This document shows positions 18,944 through 28,026 of a DNA stretch of 64,000 bases, piece after piece (positions within the stretch are counted from its first letter, which is position 1; each line of letters begins with the position of its first letter). The position numbers and the translations under genes were made by a program. The stretch is from Pseudalkalibacillus sp051842935 (GTDB lineage Bacteria > Bacillota > Bacilli > Bacillales > Fictibacillaceae), in contig NZ_JBPXRR010000001.1 in assembly GCF_051842935.1 (NCBI RefSeq), positions 1,116,001 to 1,180,000 on the forward strand, read 5' to 3'. Below the pieces are notes generated by a model. That model ran no database searches, was not told the origin of the DNA, and worked only from the letters and a program-made list of their open reading frames with translations.

Positions 18944-20808
18944 ATGACCTTTTGTCCAATAAGATAGCAGCGGGTGAAGTGGTCGAACGGCCAGCCTCCA
19001 TTGTGAAAGAATTGGTCGAAAACGCCATTGATGCGAACAGCACACGCATCGACGTTGAAGTCGAAGAAGGCGGTTTATCCAGAATCATCGTCATCGATAA
19101 TGGAGACGGGATCGAGAGCGAGGATCTTCTGACAGCTTTTCAACGCCATGCAACAAGTAAGATTCAGGATGAGAATGACCTTTTCCATATTCGTACGTTG
19201 GGTTTTCGTGGTGAAGCCTTACCAAGTATCGCATCCGTCTCCAAAGTCGATTTGAAGACGTCCACCGGGAAAGATGCAGGGGATCAGGTTTCGATCCATT
19301 TCGGAAAAGTGGTCGAACAGAAGAAGTCCGACAGTCGAAAAGGAACGACCATCGAGGTGACACACCTTTTCCATAATACACCTGCACGACTAAAGCATTT
19401 GAAAACCGTCCATACTGAATTGGGAAACATAACAGACGTAATCAACAGGCAGGCAATGGCACACCCTGAAGTGGCTTTCCATTTGAAACATAATGGGAAA
19501 ACCGTATTGAAAACACCAGGGAATGGCGATCTTCTTCAAGTCATTGCTGCCATCTATGGGATGTCTGTTGCTAAGAAAATGATTTCGGTCGAAAATGAAA
19601 CGTTGGACTATGAGATCAAAGGCTTTGCTGTGAAACCGGAGATCACTCGTGCATCCCGTCAATATGTCTCTTTATTCATCAATGGGCGATACATCAAGAA
19701 TTATAAGATCTATAAAGCGATCGAGCGCGCCTATCATACGTTGCTACCGATCGGTCGTCATCCGATTGTCATTCTTTCAATTGAACTTGATCCGATCTTG
19801 GTAGATGTGAATGTACATCCTGGAAAACTAGAAGCGAGATTCAGTAAAGAACAAGAACTTTCAGAAGCGATCGAAACAGGAATCAAAAACGCGCTCAAAC
19901 AGACTGAATTGATTCCTCATGCTTCTCGAAAAAGTCATGTATCCAAACCGAAGACCGAGCAATCTAGTTTTTCATTTGATACGTCCAGGGAGGACATAGA
20001 ACGGAGGCTGGCATCATTCCAACAGAAAGATGATCTGGTTACTCCTTCATTCACTCCTCCAAGAGTGGAACACGATCAACCCGATTTCACCAGTACCGAA
20101 TGGAAACATCATCAGGAATCGGTCTCCAAAGAACCTGAGGAAGGTTATGTTTTCGATGAGGGGGAACCACTGATCAAAAAGGAGCCTGTGAAGGACACGG
20201 TTCAACAACAAGAACCGGTTAGTTCACGAGTTCCGACGATGTATCCGGTCGGACAAGTACATGGAACCTATATCATCGCTCAAAATGATCAAGGGATGTA
20301 CATCATCGACCAACATGCTGCCCAGGAACGGATCAAGTACGAGTATTTCAGGGAAAAAGTGGGGATGTATGAGCATGAAGTCCAAGAACTTCTCGTTCCG
20401 CTCACTTTTGAATTCACACATACGGAAGCGACCATCCTTAAGGAACATGAAGAAGAGCTGTCCACGATCGGTATTTTTTTAGAACCGTTCGGTGGTAACA
20501 CGTTCATCGTCCGCTCTCATCCTCAATGGTTCCCGAGCGGGGAAGAGAAGGAGACCATACAGGAAATCATCGATCAAGTTCTGGCCGATAAGAAAACAGA
20601 CATCAAAAAGCTCAGGGAAGATGCAGCGATCATGATGTCATGTAAAGGCTCAATCAAAGCGAACCGGCATTTGAGAAACGATGAAATGATCACGTTGATT
20701 GATACGTTGAGAAAATCAGAAGACCCGTTCACCTGTCCGCATGGTAGACCGATCATCATCCAATTCACGACGTATGAAATGGAAAAGATGTTCAAACGGG
20801 TTATGTAA
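18922..20808 (+). CDS. mutL: DNA mismatch repair endonuclease MutL
   Basis: 628 residues. The N-terminal GHKL ATPase has ELVENAIDAN, DNGDGI and GFRGEALPSI. A variable linker runs from about 335 to 435. The C-terminal dimerisation and endonuclease domain has the metal-binding motif DQHAAQERIKYE, SCKGSIKAN and CPHGRP, as in bacteria lacking MutH. Starts within the mutS coding sequence behind AGGAGG. MutL nicks the nascent strand after MutS signalling. Confidence 0.97.
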   Translation: MGKIKQLDDLLSNKIAAGEVVERPASIVKELVENAIDANSTRIDVEVEEGGLSRIIVIDNGDGIESEDLLTAFQRHATSKIQDENDLFHIRTLGFRGEALPSIASVSKVDLKTSTGKDAGDQVSIHFGKVVEQKKSDSRKGTTIEVTHLFHNTPARLKHLKTVHTELGNITDVINRQAMAHPEVAFHLKHNGKTVLKTPGNGDLLQVIAAIYGMSVAKKMISVENETLDYEIKGFAVKPEITRASRQYVSLFINGRYIKNYKIYKAIERAYHTLLPIGRHPIVILSIELDPILVDVNVHPGKLEARFSKEQELSEAIETGIKNALKQTELIPHASRKSHVSKPKTEQSSFSFDTSREDIERRLASFQQKDDLVTPSFTPPRVEHDQPDFTSTEWKHHQESVSKEPEEGYVFDEGEPLIKKEPVKDTVQQQEPVSSRVPTMYPVGQVHGTYIIAQNDQGMYIIDQHAAQERIKYEYFREKVGMYEHEVQELLVPLTFEFTHTEATILKEHEEELSTIGIFLEPFGGNTFIVRSHPQWFPSGEEKETIQEIIDQVLADKKTDIKKLREDAAIMMSCKGSIKANRHLRNDEMITLIDTLRKSEDPFTCPHGRPIIIQFTTYEMEKMFKRVM

Positions 20809-20829
20809 CGTTAGTTGGAGGTAGGATGG

Positions 20830-21768
20830 ATGAAGTCACCCTTAGTTGTTATTGTAGGACCGACGGCAGTGGGCAAAACGAAGACGAGCGTCGAAATCGC
20901 GAAGGCGTTCAGTGGGGAAGTCATCAACAGTGATTCGATGCAAGTCTATAAAGATCTGGATATCGGTACAGCAAAAATAAAAGAAGAGGAAAAAGAGGGA
21001 ATTCTTCATCACCTTTTTGATATCAAAAGTCCTTTTGAAGACTATTCAGCAGCTGAATATCAGGTGGATGCCAAAAGAGTGATCCATCAGATCCATGAAA
21101 AAGGGAGACTTCCCGTCATGGTGGGCGGGACTGGCTTATATATCCGGTCCGTCACCCATGATTATCAGTTTTCGGATGCTACTGCTGATTCTGCCTATCG
21201 TGAAGAACTAGAACGTTTTGGTGAAGAAAAAGGAGCTGAAGCCCTTCATGATCTGCTGAAAGAAAAAAATGAAGAGCGGGCAGCCCAAATCCATCCGAAT
21301 AACGTTCGCCGGGTCATCAGAGCATTGGAGATCATCCATACAAATGGCAGTTTGGATCAAGAGCATTCCCATGAACATCAGGTATCCTCATACGAGTTAA
21401 TTACGATTGGATTGACGATGGATCGGGAAGAGCTCTACGATCGCATCAACCATCGCGTGGATTTGATGATGGAAGAGGGCTTGCTTGAAGAAGTACAAGC
21501 GCTTTATGAGGCAGGCGTACGAAACACACAAGCTGTTCAGGCAATCGGCTACAAAGAACTTTATGATTACTTCGAAGGAAACTGTACACTGGATGAGGCA
21601 ATCGTCACACTGAAACGAAACTCGAGAAGATACGCAAAACGTCAATTGACTTGGTTTCGGCATCAGATGGATGTGGAATGGTTTGATGTAACGGGTGGAA
21701 CGATTGATGAAAAAATTCCATCTATTTTGCGTTATGTGGCAGGAAAGCTACAACTTGAATCGAATTAA
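20830..21768 (+). CDS. miaA: tRNA dimethylallyltransferase
   Basis: Adds the isopentenyl group to A37 of tRNAs reading UNN codons, the substrate later methylthiolated by MiaB. 312 residues with P-loop GPTAVGKT near the N-terminus, DSMQVY, and the GGTGLYIR motif. The ATG at 20830 follows GGAGGTAGG. An in-frame TTG at 20815 is too close to the mutL stop and lacks an RBS. Located between mutL and hfq, a widespread arrangement. Confidence 0.95.
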   Translation: MKSPLVVIVGPTAVGKTKTSVEIAKAFSGEVINSDSMQVYKDLDIGTAKIKEEEKEGILHHLFDIKSPFEDYSAAEYQVDAKRVIHQIHEKGRLPVMVGGTGLYIRSVTHDYQFSDATADSAYREELERFGEEKGAEALHDLLKEKNEERAAQIHPNNVRRVIRALEIIHTNGSLDQEHSHEHQVSSYELITIGLTMDREELYDRINHRVDLMMEEGLLEEVQALYEAGVRNTQAVQAIGYKELYDYFEGNCTLDEAIVTLKRNSRRYAKRQLTWFRHQMDVEWFDVTGGTIDEKIPSILRYVAGKLQLESN

Positions 21769-21800
21769 TGTATGAACGTTTATTTAGGAGGCCTATACAC

Positions 21801-22037
21801 ATGAAGCAATCCATTAATATTCAAGATCAATTCTTAAACACCCTAAGAAAAGAAAATGTTTTCGTAACAGTCTACTTATTGAACGGATTTCAGCTTAAAG
21901 GGCTGGTTAAAGGATTCGACAACTTCACAGTAGTCCTCGAATCAGACGGGAAACAACAATTGATTTACAAGCATGCCATTTCCACCTTCACTCCGCAACG
22001 TCCAGTCGAATTCAGCTCTGACAATCAAAATAATTAA
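21801..22037 (+). CDS. hfq: RNA chaperone Hfq
   Basis: 78-residue Sm-like protein. Sm1 carries NVFVTVYLLNGFQLKG and Sm2 ends in IYKHAISTF, with the YKH motif that lines the proximal RNA-binding pore. It helps small RNAs pair with mRNAs. Its role in Bacillus is milder than in enterics. ATG at 21801 follows AGGAGGCC. A longer in-frame reading from 21768 overlaps the miaA stop and has no family support. Confidence 0.96.
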   Translation: MKQSINIQDQFLNTLRKENVFVTVYLLNGFQLKGLVKGFDNFTVVLESDGKQQLIYKHAISTFTPQRPVEFSSDNQNN

Positions 22038-22072
22038 TCCATCTCCAGGTACCCTGCCTGGATGTAAATAAG

Positions 22073-22106
22073 GAAAGGATTGACCGCGTGCGGTCAATCC
22101 TTTTTT
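22073..22106. terminator. Bidirectional terminator between hfq and the recombinase gene
   Basis: Stem AAAGGATTGACCGC / GCGGTCAATCCTTT with T-run on the plus strand and an A-flank serving the convergent minus-strand gene. Confidence 0.85.
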
Positions 22107-22110
22107 GGTT

Positions 22111-23088
22111 TTACGAAATAGGCGAATTCATTTCCTCAACATATTCCAAGTACCGTTTCAATGTCAGTGGTGTTTTCATTCCGAAATGGTACTGGATATA
22201 ATCGTTCTCTTGTTTGGATAAGAGGGCGTGGAGGATAGCGGTTCTTCTGAAATGTTGGGCTGAAATCCCTTTCCGCAAACCAGAACGGGCTACTTCTTGG
22301 CGGATCATCTTTTGGATCGCGATTTCCGTCAGACGCTTCGGTCGATTATCCTCATAACTCCAACGATAGGTCAGTCGCTTAAAATCGAACGCCACGAAAA
22401 ATGGATCTGCACTGTACTGCGCAGGACGGACTGAAACAGGGATGGACTCGTAATAGGCGAAAAGTATTTCACTATCCTTTTTGGAGAGATTGATGGTCCG
22501 ATGGGTTGACGGTTCATCCGTTTCCACCTTCAGTTCCTTTTGTATGAAGGAAACATGCCTCATGTCGATCGAGCATAATTCATGCAATGTCAGTCCATGG
22601 TTTAACAGCAGGGTGAATAGTGCCAAATTCCTTTTTGCCAGGTATGGATAGGCTTTTTGTTGATTTTCCGTAAGACCTTCCGCTGTTGGTACGATTTCCA
22701 TCAACCGTTCACTTTCCGCGTCCTTGATGAACATTTCTTCAGAGAATCCTTCTTCAGCAAGGCTGTGCAACTGGATATCGTTTACGGGGTTGCTCGGAAT
22801 TTTATTATGTAAATTAAGGTAATGGTGATATTGTTTCAAAACACTAAAGACTCGTTTCAACGTCCGGTATGAATACGTTCGTTCTTCACTCAAAAAATCG
22901 AAATACGTCTGTATGAAGGTTGTCGTGAAGACTTTCGGATCTTCATAAGACAAGTCGTTCACGCGGATCCATGCAAGGTAATCTTCCAGGTCATATTGAT
23001 ACCGTTTGACCGTTGAGGGACGCTTTCCCCGTTTCTCCAAATCCAGAATGAAGTCGATCGTGTTTTTCGGTGTTTCCTCAGTATTCAT
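22111..23088 (-). CDS. Degenerate tyrosine recombinase/integrase-like protein
   Basis: 325 residues with the two-domain shape of XerC/D-type recombinases: an N-terminal SAM-like core-binding region (about 5-95) and a C-terminal catalytic fold. The nucleophile is present (Y313 in LKRYLEY) and HFRR (279-282) supplies the His-x-x-Arg box. The first catalytic arginine, normally in TGLRxSEL, is threonine (T167 in GLTLHEL). The final His/Trp position reads FGM. It may therefore bind DNA without normal recombination. It lies between hfq and spoVK, with no flanking repeats or phage genes seen. No other function can be assigned. Confidence 0.75.
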   Translation of the reverse strand: MNTEETPKNTIDFILDLEKRGKRPSTVKRYQYDLEDYLAWIRVNDLSYEDPKVFTTTFIQTYFDFLSEERTYSYRTLKRVFSVLKQYHHYLNLHNKIPSNPVNDIQLHSLAEEGFSEEMFIKDAESERLMEIVPTAEGLTENQQKAYPYLAKRNLALFTLLLNHGLTLHELCSIDMRHVSFIQKELKVETDEPSTHRTINLSKKDSEILFAYYESIPVSVRPAQYSADPFFVAFDFKRLTYRWSYEDNRPKRLTEIAIQKMIRQEVARSGLRKGISAQHFRRTAILHALLSKQENDYIQYHFGMKTPLTLKRYLEYVEEMNSPIS

Positions 23089-23206
23089 GCCTTTTCCACC
23101 ACCTTGGAGTCATTTGTTTCCATTATAGCACGTGTGAGGAAGATGAAAATGCATAACCATAAAGGAAAACTCACACGCTAAGAAAAAAATCATCGAGGTG
23201 GATTGG

Positions 23207-23770
23207 ATGTTCAAGAAAGTACTCACCGTTCTCTTCGTCCTTCATTTCTTAGCTGCATGTAATTATATCGATGCTGAAGAGGGGCAAGAGAATTACAGCA
23301 ACCCTACAGAACAAAACTTCCGGACCAACAAGAACAACTTAGAAGATACACCGATTGTGAAAAGAACATCAGCAGAATCTGCAAACGCGAAAGAGCTTGT
23401 CGAGTTGACTGAGCAGGTGAATGGAGTGGAAAGTGCTCGAGCGATCGTAAGTGGCATCTACATCGTTGTTGGCATTCAGCTTGAAAAAGGGGCTGGCGAA
23501 AACGAAACGGTAAAAGCCGTATATGAACGGCTTAGTAGCCATAGTCATGGTGCGAACGCTTTGGTGACGGCAAATCCAGAGCATATCCGTACATTGGATG
23601 AGTGGGGCACCGCCATCAAAAATAATAAAATGACCGAAGAGATTGATATTTATAACGGTCTAGGCGTAATGATCAGCCATATCAAGCCTAACGAAGACCT
23701 GCAAATCCGCAAATCCAACCCTTCAAAAGAATATTTGGATCGACACCGATTACCGGATATCAAAAAATGA
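23207..23770 (+). CDS. YhcN/YlaJ family sporulation lipoprotein
   Basis: 187 residues. Lipoprotein signal peptide with lipobox LAAC, cysteine at about residue 18. The remainder resembles YhcN/YlaJ proteins, with AKELVELTEQVNGVESARAIV and an alternating beta-alpha fold. Family members are forespore or inner-membrane proteins affecting germination and outgrowth. The ATG at 23207 (MFKKVL) follows GAGGTGG. A GTG nine bases upstream is less likely. A terminator follows at once, so it is monocistronic. Confidence 0.8.
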   Translation: MFKKVLTVLFVLHFLAACNYIDAEEGQENYSNPTEQNFRTNKNNLEDTPIVKRTSAESANAKELVELTEQVNGVESARAIVSGIYIVVGIQLEKGAGENETVKAVYERLSSHSHGANALVTANPEHIRTLDEWGTAIKNNKMTEEIDIYNGLGVMISHIKPNEDLQIRKSNPSKEYLDRHRLPDIKK

Positions 23771-23794
23771 CCCTGTAAAACCAGGGTCTTTTTA
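23770..23794 (+). terminator. Terminator after the YhcN-like gene
   Basis: Stem ACCCTG / CAGGGT with a TAAAAC loop and CTTTTTAA tail. Confidence 0.75.
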
Positions 23795-23883
23795 ATTAGT
23801 ATATGAGTGGTTCATAGGCATTTGTCACACATTCTGCTACTGGGCGTATAATACACAAGAATCTGAAAGTGAGGTGAAGGTTC

Positions 23884-24822
23884 ATGCAACAGGCGATCAG
23901 TCGAAACACGAAAAGCCAGATCAACGTCGTGCTTAGTTCGGGCTCTCCTTCATCTATGACAAAAGACGACTGGCTAACTGATGCAAAAGGACGCGAAAAG
24001 CACGCACCACTCAAAAGTATCCAGAAAGAACTTGAAGCTCTTGTCGGAATGGATGAATTGAAGGAATTGATCAATGAAATCTATGCGTGGCTCTATATAA
24101 ATAAATGTCGAGAAACTGCCAACCTGAAGACAGGGAAGCAAGTGCTTCATATGATGTTCAAAGGTAATCCGGGTACTGGAAAAACCACTGTCGCGCGGAT
24201 GATCGGTAAGCTGTTTCATGATATGAACGTACTCTCCAAAGGGCACTTGATTGAAGCGGAACGAGCGGATCTGGTTGGTGAATATATCGGACATACCGCA
24301 CAAAAGACGAGGGAGCTGGTCAAGAAAGCCCTTGGTGGGATTTTATTCGTTGATGAAGCTTATTCTCTGGCACGCGGTGGTGAAAAAGATTTCGGTAAGG
24401 AAGCTATAGATACGCTTGTAAAAGCGATGGAAGACCAACAGAATGATTTTATCCTGATTCTAGCTGGCTATTCGAATGAAATGGATCACTTCCTCACTTT
24501 GAACCCTGGTTTGCCTTCAAGGTTCCCTGTTGTCGTCAGCTTTCCAGATTATACAGTCGATCAATTGATGGAAATTGCAAAACGGATGATTAAGGATCGT
24601 GAATATAAACTGTCATTGGATGCAGAAAGAAAGCTTCGCTCCCATTTGCAATCCGTTCGGTCAAGAGAAGGAAGCACGTTCTCCAATGGTCGATATATCC
24701 GCAATCTGTTAGAGAAATCGATGCGGAAACAGTCCATGAGGCTATTGAAAGAAGGTAGGGTGGATCGGGATTATTTAATCTTGTTGACAGAGAGAGACCT
24801 CCATCTAGCAGAAACCCCCTGA
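23884..24822 (+). CDS. spoVK: Stage V sporulation protein K (AAA ATPase)
   Basis: 312-residue CbxX/CfqX-type AAA+ ATPase. Walker A GNPGTGKTT is at about 96-104, Walker B ILFVDEAYSL at about 157-166, with the sensor NPGLPSRFP and a C-terminal lid. In B. subtilis it is a sigma-E-dependent mother-cell protein required for spore maturation. ATG follows GAGGTGAAGG. A related but larger tandem-AAA protein is encoded at 59480-61825. The order spoVK-hflX-ynbB-glnR is conserved. Confidence 0.93.
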   Translation: MQQAISRNTKSQINVVLSSGSPSSMTKDDWLTDAKGREKHAPLKSIQKELEALVGMDELKELINEIYAWLYINKCRETANLKTGKQVLHMMFKGNPGTGKTTVARMIGKLFHDMNVLSKGHLIEAERADLVGEYIGHTAQKTRELVKKALGGILFVDEAYSLARGGEKDFGKEAIDTLVKAMEDQQNDFILILAGYSNEMDHFLTLNPGLPSRFPVVVSFPDYTVDQLMEIAKRMIKDREYKLSLDAERKLRSHLQSVRSREGSTFSNGRYIRNLLEKSMRKQSMRLLKEGRVDRDYLILLTERDLHLAETP

Positions 24823-24883
24823 ATTTGATAAGATGAATGCAATAGAATGAGCATTCTGTACTGAAAAAAGGCAGGGGAATAGA

Positions 24884-26152
24884 TTGGCAGGATTACCGAT
24901 TGAAAAAGAAAAAACATTATTAGTAGGGTGTCAGTTGCAGGACAGAAGCGACACCCTTTTTGAATCTTCTATGTCCGAGCTCGCCGCATTGGTAAAAACA
25001 GCTCAGGGAGATCCGGTTATGGAAGTGAGCCAAAAGCGGGAACGGTTCCATCCAGCAACCTTGATCGGAAAAGGGAAAGTAGAAGAAATAAAATCTCTTA
25101 TAGAAGAAATTGAAGTCGATCTTGTCGTTTTCAACCATGAAATGTCACCGAGTCAACTGCGCAATTTGGGTGAAGCGTGGGACGTCAAAGTCATCGACCG
25201 TACACAATTGATCCTCGATATCTTCGCTCAGCGAGCCAAGTCCAAGGAAGGGAAACTACAGGTGGAATTGGCGCAGCTTGAGTATTTGTTACCCCGGTTA
25301 TCTGGACAAGGTACCCAACTTTCAAGACTTGGTGGTGGTATCGGGACAAGAGGACCAGGTGAAACGAAGCTAGAGACAGACAGGAGACATATCCGCAACC
25401 GAATTACAGATATCAAGAACCAATTGAAGACTGTCGCCTCTCATCGACAAAGATACCGTGAACGGAGAAAGACGAACCAAGCTTATCAAATTGCATTGGT
25501 AGGTTATACAAATGCGGGGAAATCAACCTGGTTCAATGTATTGACGGATGCTGATGCGTATCAGGAAGACCAATTGTTCGCTACACTTGATCCGATGACA
25601 AGGAAGCTGAAGCTACCGAGTGGGATGTTGACGTTGCTCACAGATACAGTAGGTTTCATACAGGATTTGCCGACTGGACTCGTCGCAGCTTTCCGGTCGA
25701 CACTTGAAGAGGTGACAGAGGCGGACTTGATCATACATATGGTCGATATTGCTGATCCAAATCGGGACGAGCATCAGGAAACGGTCGTTGGTTTATTGAA
25801 AGAACTTGGAGCGGATCAAATCCCAGTCCTCACGGTTTACAACAAAAGTGATCTAGAGCATGAAGCATTGACAGAATATCAATCGTTGAATGTATCTGCT
25901 TTCCGAGAAGAAGACGCGAAAAAGCTCTTGAATTCGATGGAAGAGACGATCAAATCCTCCATGGTACATTATCAGGTTTCGGTTCCTTCTCATGATGGAA
26001 AGTTGTTGAGTGAATTGCAGCGTTTGACGATCCTGAACAGAAGAGAGTGGGACGAAGAAGCACATGTCTACGTATGTGAAGGTTTTGTCCATCCGACTCT
26101 TCCGATCTATGACCGGATTCAAACATTGAACGAACAGGGAGACTCTAATTAA
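24884..26152 (+). CDS. hflX: GTPase HflX
   Basis: 422-residue ribosome-associated GTPase that splits stalled or heat-damaged 70S ribosomes. The N-terminal HflX domain includes RERFHPATLIGKGKVEEI. A glycine-rich helical linker carries RLGGGIGTRGPGE. The G domain has G1 GYTNAGKST, G3 DTVGF and G4 NKSD. Starts at TTG behind GGCAGGGG. The next gene, ynbB, begins three bases after its stop, so the two form an operon. Confidence 0.94.
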   Translation: MAGLPIEKEKTLLVGCQLQDRSDTLFESSMSELAALVKTAQGDPVMEVSQKRERFHPATLIGKGKVEEIKSLIEEIEVDLVVFNHEMSPSQLRNLGEAWDVKVIDRTQLILDIFAQRAKSKEGKLQVELAQLEYLLPRLSGQGTQLSRLGGGIGTRGPGETKLETDRRHIRNRITDIKNQLKTVASHRQRYRERRKTNQAYQIALVGYTNAGKSTWFNVLTDADAYQEDQLFATLDPMTRKLKLPSGMLTLLTDTVGFIQDLPTGLVAAFRSTLEEVTEADLIIHMVDIADPNRDEHQETVVGLLKELGADQIPVLTVYNKSDLEHEALTEYQSLNVSAFREEDAKKLLNSMEETIKSSMVHYQVSVPSHDGKLLSELQRLTILNRREWDEEAHVYVCEGFVHPTLPIYDRIQTLNEQGDSN

Positions 26153-26154
26153 GA

Positions 26155-27432
26155 ATGAACGTATATGATGAGAACAGCAACGAAGAAAGACTATCCACAT
26201 TAACGGAAAAAATTGAAGAAAAAATCAAATCGATTCATGAAGAGATCGAGCGTATCGAGCTTTTCAACCAACAGAAAGTGTTAGATGCTTTTCGGAATCA
26301 TCAGGTGAGTGATTTTCATTTTACTCCATCTACAGGATATGGGTATGACGATACTGGACGTGATGTACTGGAGAAAGTGTATGCAGATGTATTCGGAGCT
26401 GAAGCGGCAATCGTTAGACCACATATCATTTCTGGCACCCACGCTATATCGATTGCGCTATCAGGTGTCCTAAGACCTAAAGATGAGCTTTTATACATCA
26501 CTGGGAAACCATATGATACGTTGGAAGAGATTGTCGGAATCCGTGGGGACGGTAAAGGTTCTTTAAAAGAATTCGATATTTCTTACCAATCCGTTGACTT
26601 GACGGAAGCGGGTAGAATGGATTTTGATGCAATCCGTCATTCGATCCATTCCCAAACGAAAATGATTGGGATCCAAAGATCAAAAGGCTATGCCGATCGA
26701 CCTTCTTTCACCATAGAACAAATCCAAAAAGCGATCTCGTTTGTGAAAAAGATAAAACCAGATGTCATCGTTTTTGTGGATAATTGTTATGGAGAGTTTG
26801 TAGAAGATCGAGAACCGACAGAAGTAGGAGCAGACCTGATGGCTGGATCGCTCATTAAGAACCCAGGTGGCGGGTTGGCGAAAATCGGTGGGTATCTTGC
26901 AGGTAGGGAAGATCTGATTGAGTTATGTGCATACCGTCTGACCTCACCTGGTTTAGGGAGAGAAGCGGGTGCCTCTCTTGATACATTACTCGACATGTAT
27001 CAAGGATTCTTCCTAGCACCACATGTGGTCAGCCAGTCGTTGAAAGGCGCCGTCTTTACAGCAGCCTTTCTCGGTGAACTGGGCTTTGATACGACACCAG
27101 CTTGGAACGCACCGAGAACAGATCTCGTTCAGTCCGTAAAATTTCATGAAGCTTCATTAATGGTGAAGTTTTGCCAGGAAATCCAAAAAGCATCGCCAGT
27201 GAATGCTCATGTCGTACCTCACCCAAGTTATATGCCTGGATACGAGGATGATGTGATTATGGCTGCTGGCACTTTCATACAAGGGTCAAGTATCGAGTTG
27301 TCGGCAGACGGTCCGATCCGACCGCCATATGAAGCATACGTTCAAGGTGGATTGACCTATTCGCATGTGAAAATCGCCGTCACATCTGCTGTAAAGGAAA
27401 TGACAAAAAGTGGTTTAAAGATTCTGATATAG
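26155..27432 (+). CDS. ynbB: YnbB, PLP-dependent methionine gamma-lyase/aluminium resistance family
   Basis: 425-residue fold-type I PLP protein. TGYGYDDTGRD and HIISGTHAIS shape the cofactor pocket, FVDNCYGEF holds the aspartate, and the PLP lysine lies in SLIKNPGGGLAK. The family is named for an aluminium-resistance annotation, but the true reaction is not established. It sits directly behind hflX and before glnR as in B. subtilis. Confidence 0.9.
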   Translation: MNVYDENSNEERLSTLTEKIEEKIKSIHEEIERIELFNQQKVLDAFRNHQVSDFHFTPSTGYGYDDTGRDVLEKVYADVFGAEAAIVRPHIISGTHAISIALSGVLRPKDELLYITGKPYDTLEEIVGIRGDGKGSLKEFDISYQSVDLTEAGRMDFDAIRHSIHSQTKMIGIQRSKGYADRPSFTIEQIQKAISFVKKIKPDVIVFVDNCYGEFVEDREPTEVGADLMAGSLIKNPGGGLAKIGGYLAGREDLIELCAYRLTSPGLGREAGASLDTLLDMYQGFFLAPHVVSQSLKGAVFTAAFLGELGFDTTPAWNAPRTDLVQSVKFHEASLMVKFCQEIQKASPVNAHVVPHPSYMPGYEDDVIMAAGTFIQGSSIELSADGPIRPPYEAYVQGGLTYSHVKIAVTSAVKEMTKSGLKILI

Positions 27433-27442
27433 GGAATGTTTT

Positions 27443-27473
27443 AAAGGGAGTGTGGAAAAAACACTCCCTTTTC
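27443..27473 (+). terminator. Terminator after ynbB
   Basis: Stem AAAGGGAGTGT / ACACTCCCTTT with loop GGAAAAA, followed by TC and further T-rich sequence. Confidence 0.85.
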
Positions 27474-27489
27474 TATGCTCAAAAAAATA

Positions 27490-27541
27490 TGTGAGGTTTT
27501 CTTACATATGTTTGACACAAAACATAACAATAGCATATACT
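27490..27541 (+). promoter_or_regulatory. glnRA promoter with two GlnR/TnrA operators
   Basis: A perfect GlnR/TnrA site TGTNA-N7-TNACA is at 27490-27506 (TGTGAGGTTTTCTTACA). A second, imperfect one at 27513-27529 overlaps the -35. Promoter TTGACA (27512-27517), 18 bases, TATACT (27536-27541). The arrangement matches the autoregulated glnRA promoter of B. subtilis: feedback-inhibited GlnA stabilises GlnR binding and shuts the operon under nitrogen excess. Confidence 0.88.
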
Positions 27542-27572
27542 TATAGTAATTCAGCAGGAGGGAGGGACCGAT

Positions 27573-27962
27573 ATGGGAGATCACGTAAGACGTAACATGC
27601 CTCTATTTCCCATAAGTATCGTAAAGCAGTTGACAGAACTGTCCGCAAGACAAATCCGTTACTATGAAGAAAACGGCCTGATTACACCGGCACGATCCGA
27701 AGGTAACCGGAGAATGTTTTCATTCAATGATGTCGATCGGCTGCTTGAGATCAAGTCTCTTCTGGAGCGTGGTATCAACCTGGCTGGAATCCGAGAAGTA
27801 TTTGAAATGAAGGAACGAGGAATTCAGGCTCCTGAGCCCCACTATAAGAAAGAACCGACTGAAGGAGAAATCCATAAGTACTTGAAGAAAGAATTATATC
27901 AAGCGGGGCGTTTCGGAAAGACTTCACTGATCCAGGGAGAACTATCACGTTTCTTTAATTGA
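27573..27962 (+). CDS. glnR: Glutamine synthetase repressor GlnR
   Basis: 129-residue MerR-family regulator. N-terminal winged helix-turn-helix has LTELSARQIRYYEENGLI and RMFSFNDVDRL. The short C-terminal tail ends QGELSRFFN and is the segment that senses feedback-inhibited glutamine synthetase. RBS GGAGGGAGG. It represses its own operon through the two upstream operators, and glnA follows 64 bases later. Confidence 0.96.
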   Translation: MGDHVRRNMPLFPISIVKQLTELSARQIRYYEENGLITPARSEGNRRMFSFNDVDRLLEIKSLLERGINLAGIREVFEMKERGIQAPEPHYKKEPTEGEIHKYLKKELYQAGRFGKTSLIQGELSRFFN

Positions 27963-28026
27963 GGCAATGCGATTTACTTGTATATGCAATGAAAAATTCA
28001 TTTAAAAAATTAGGAGGAAACAAAAC

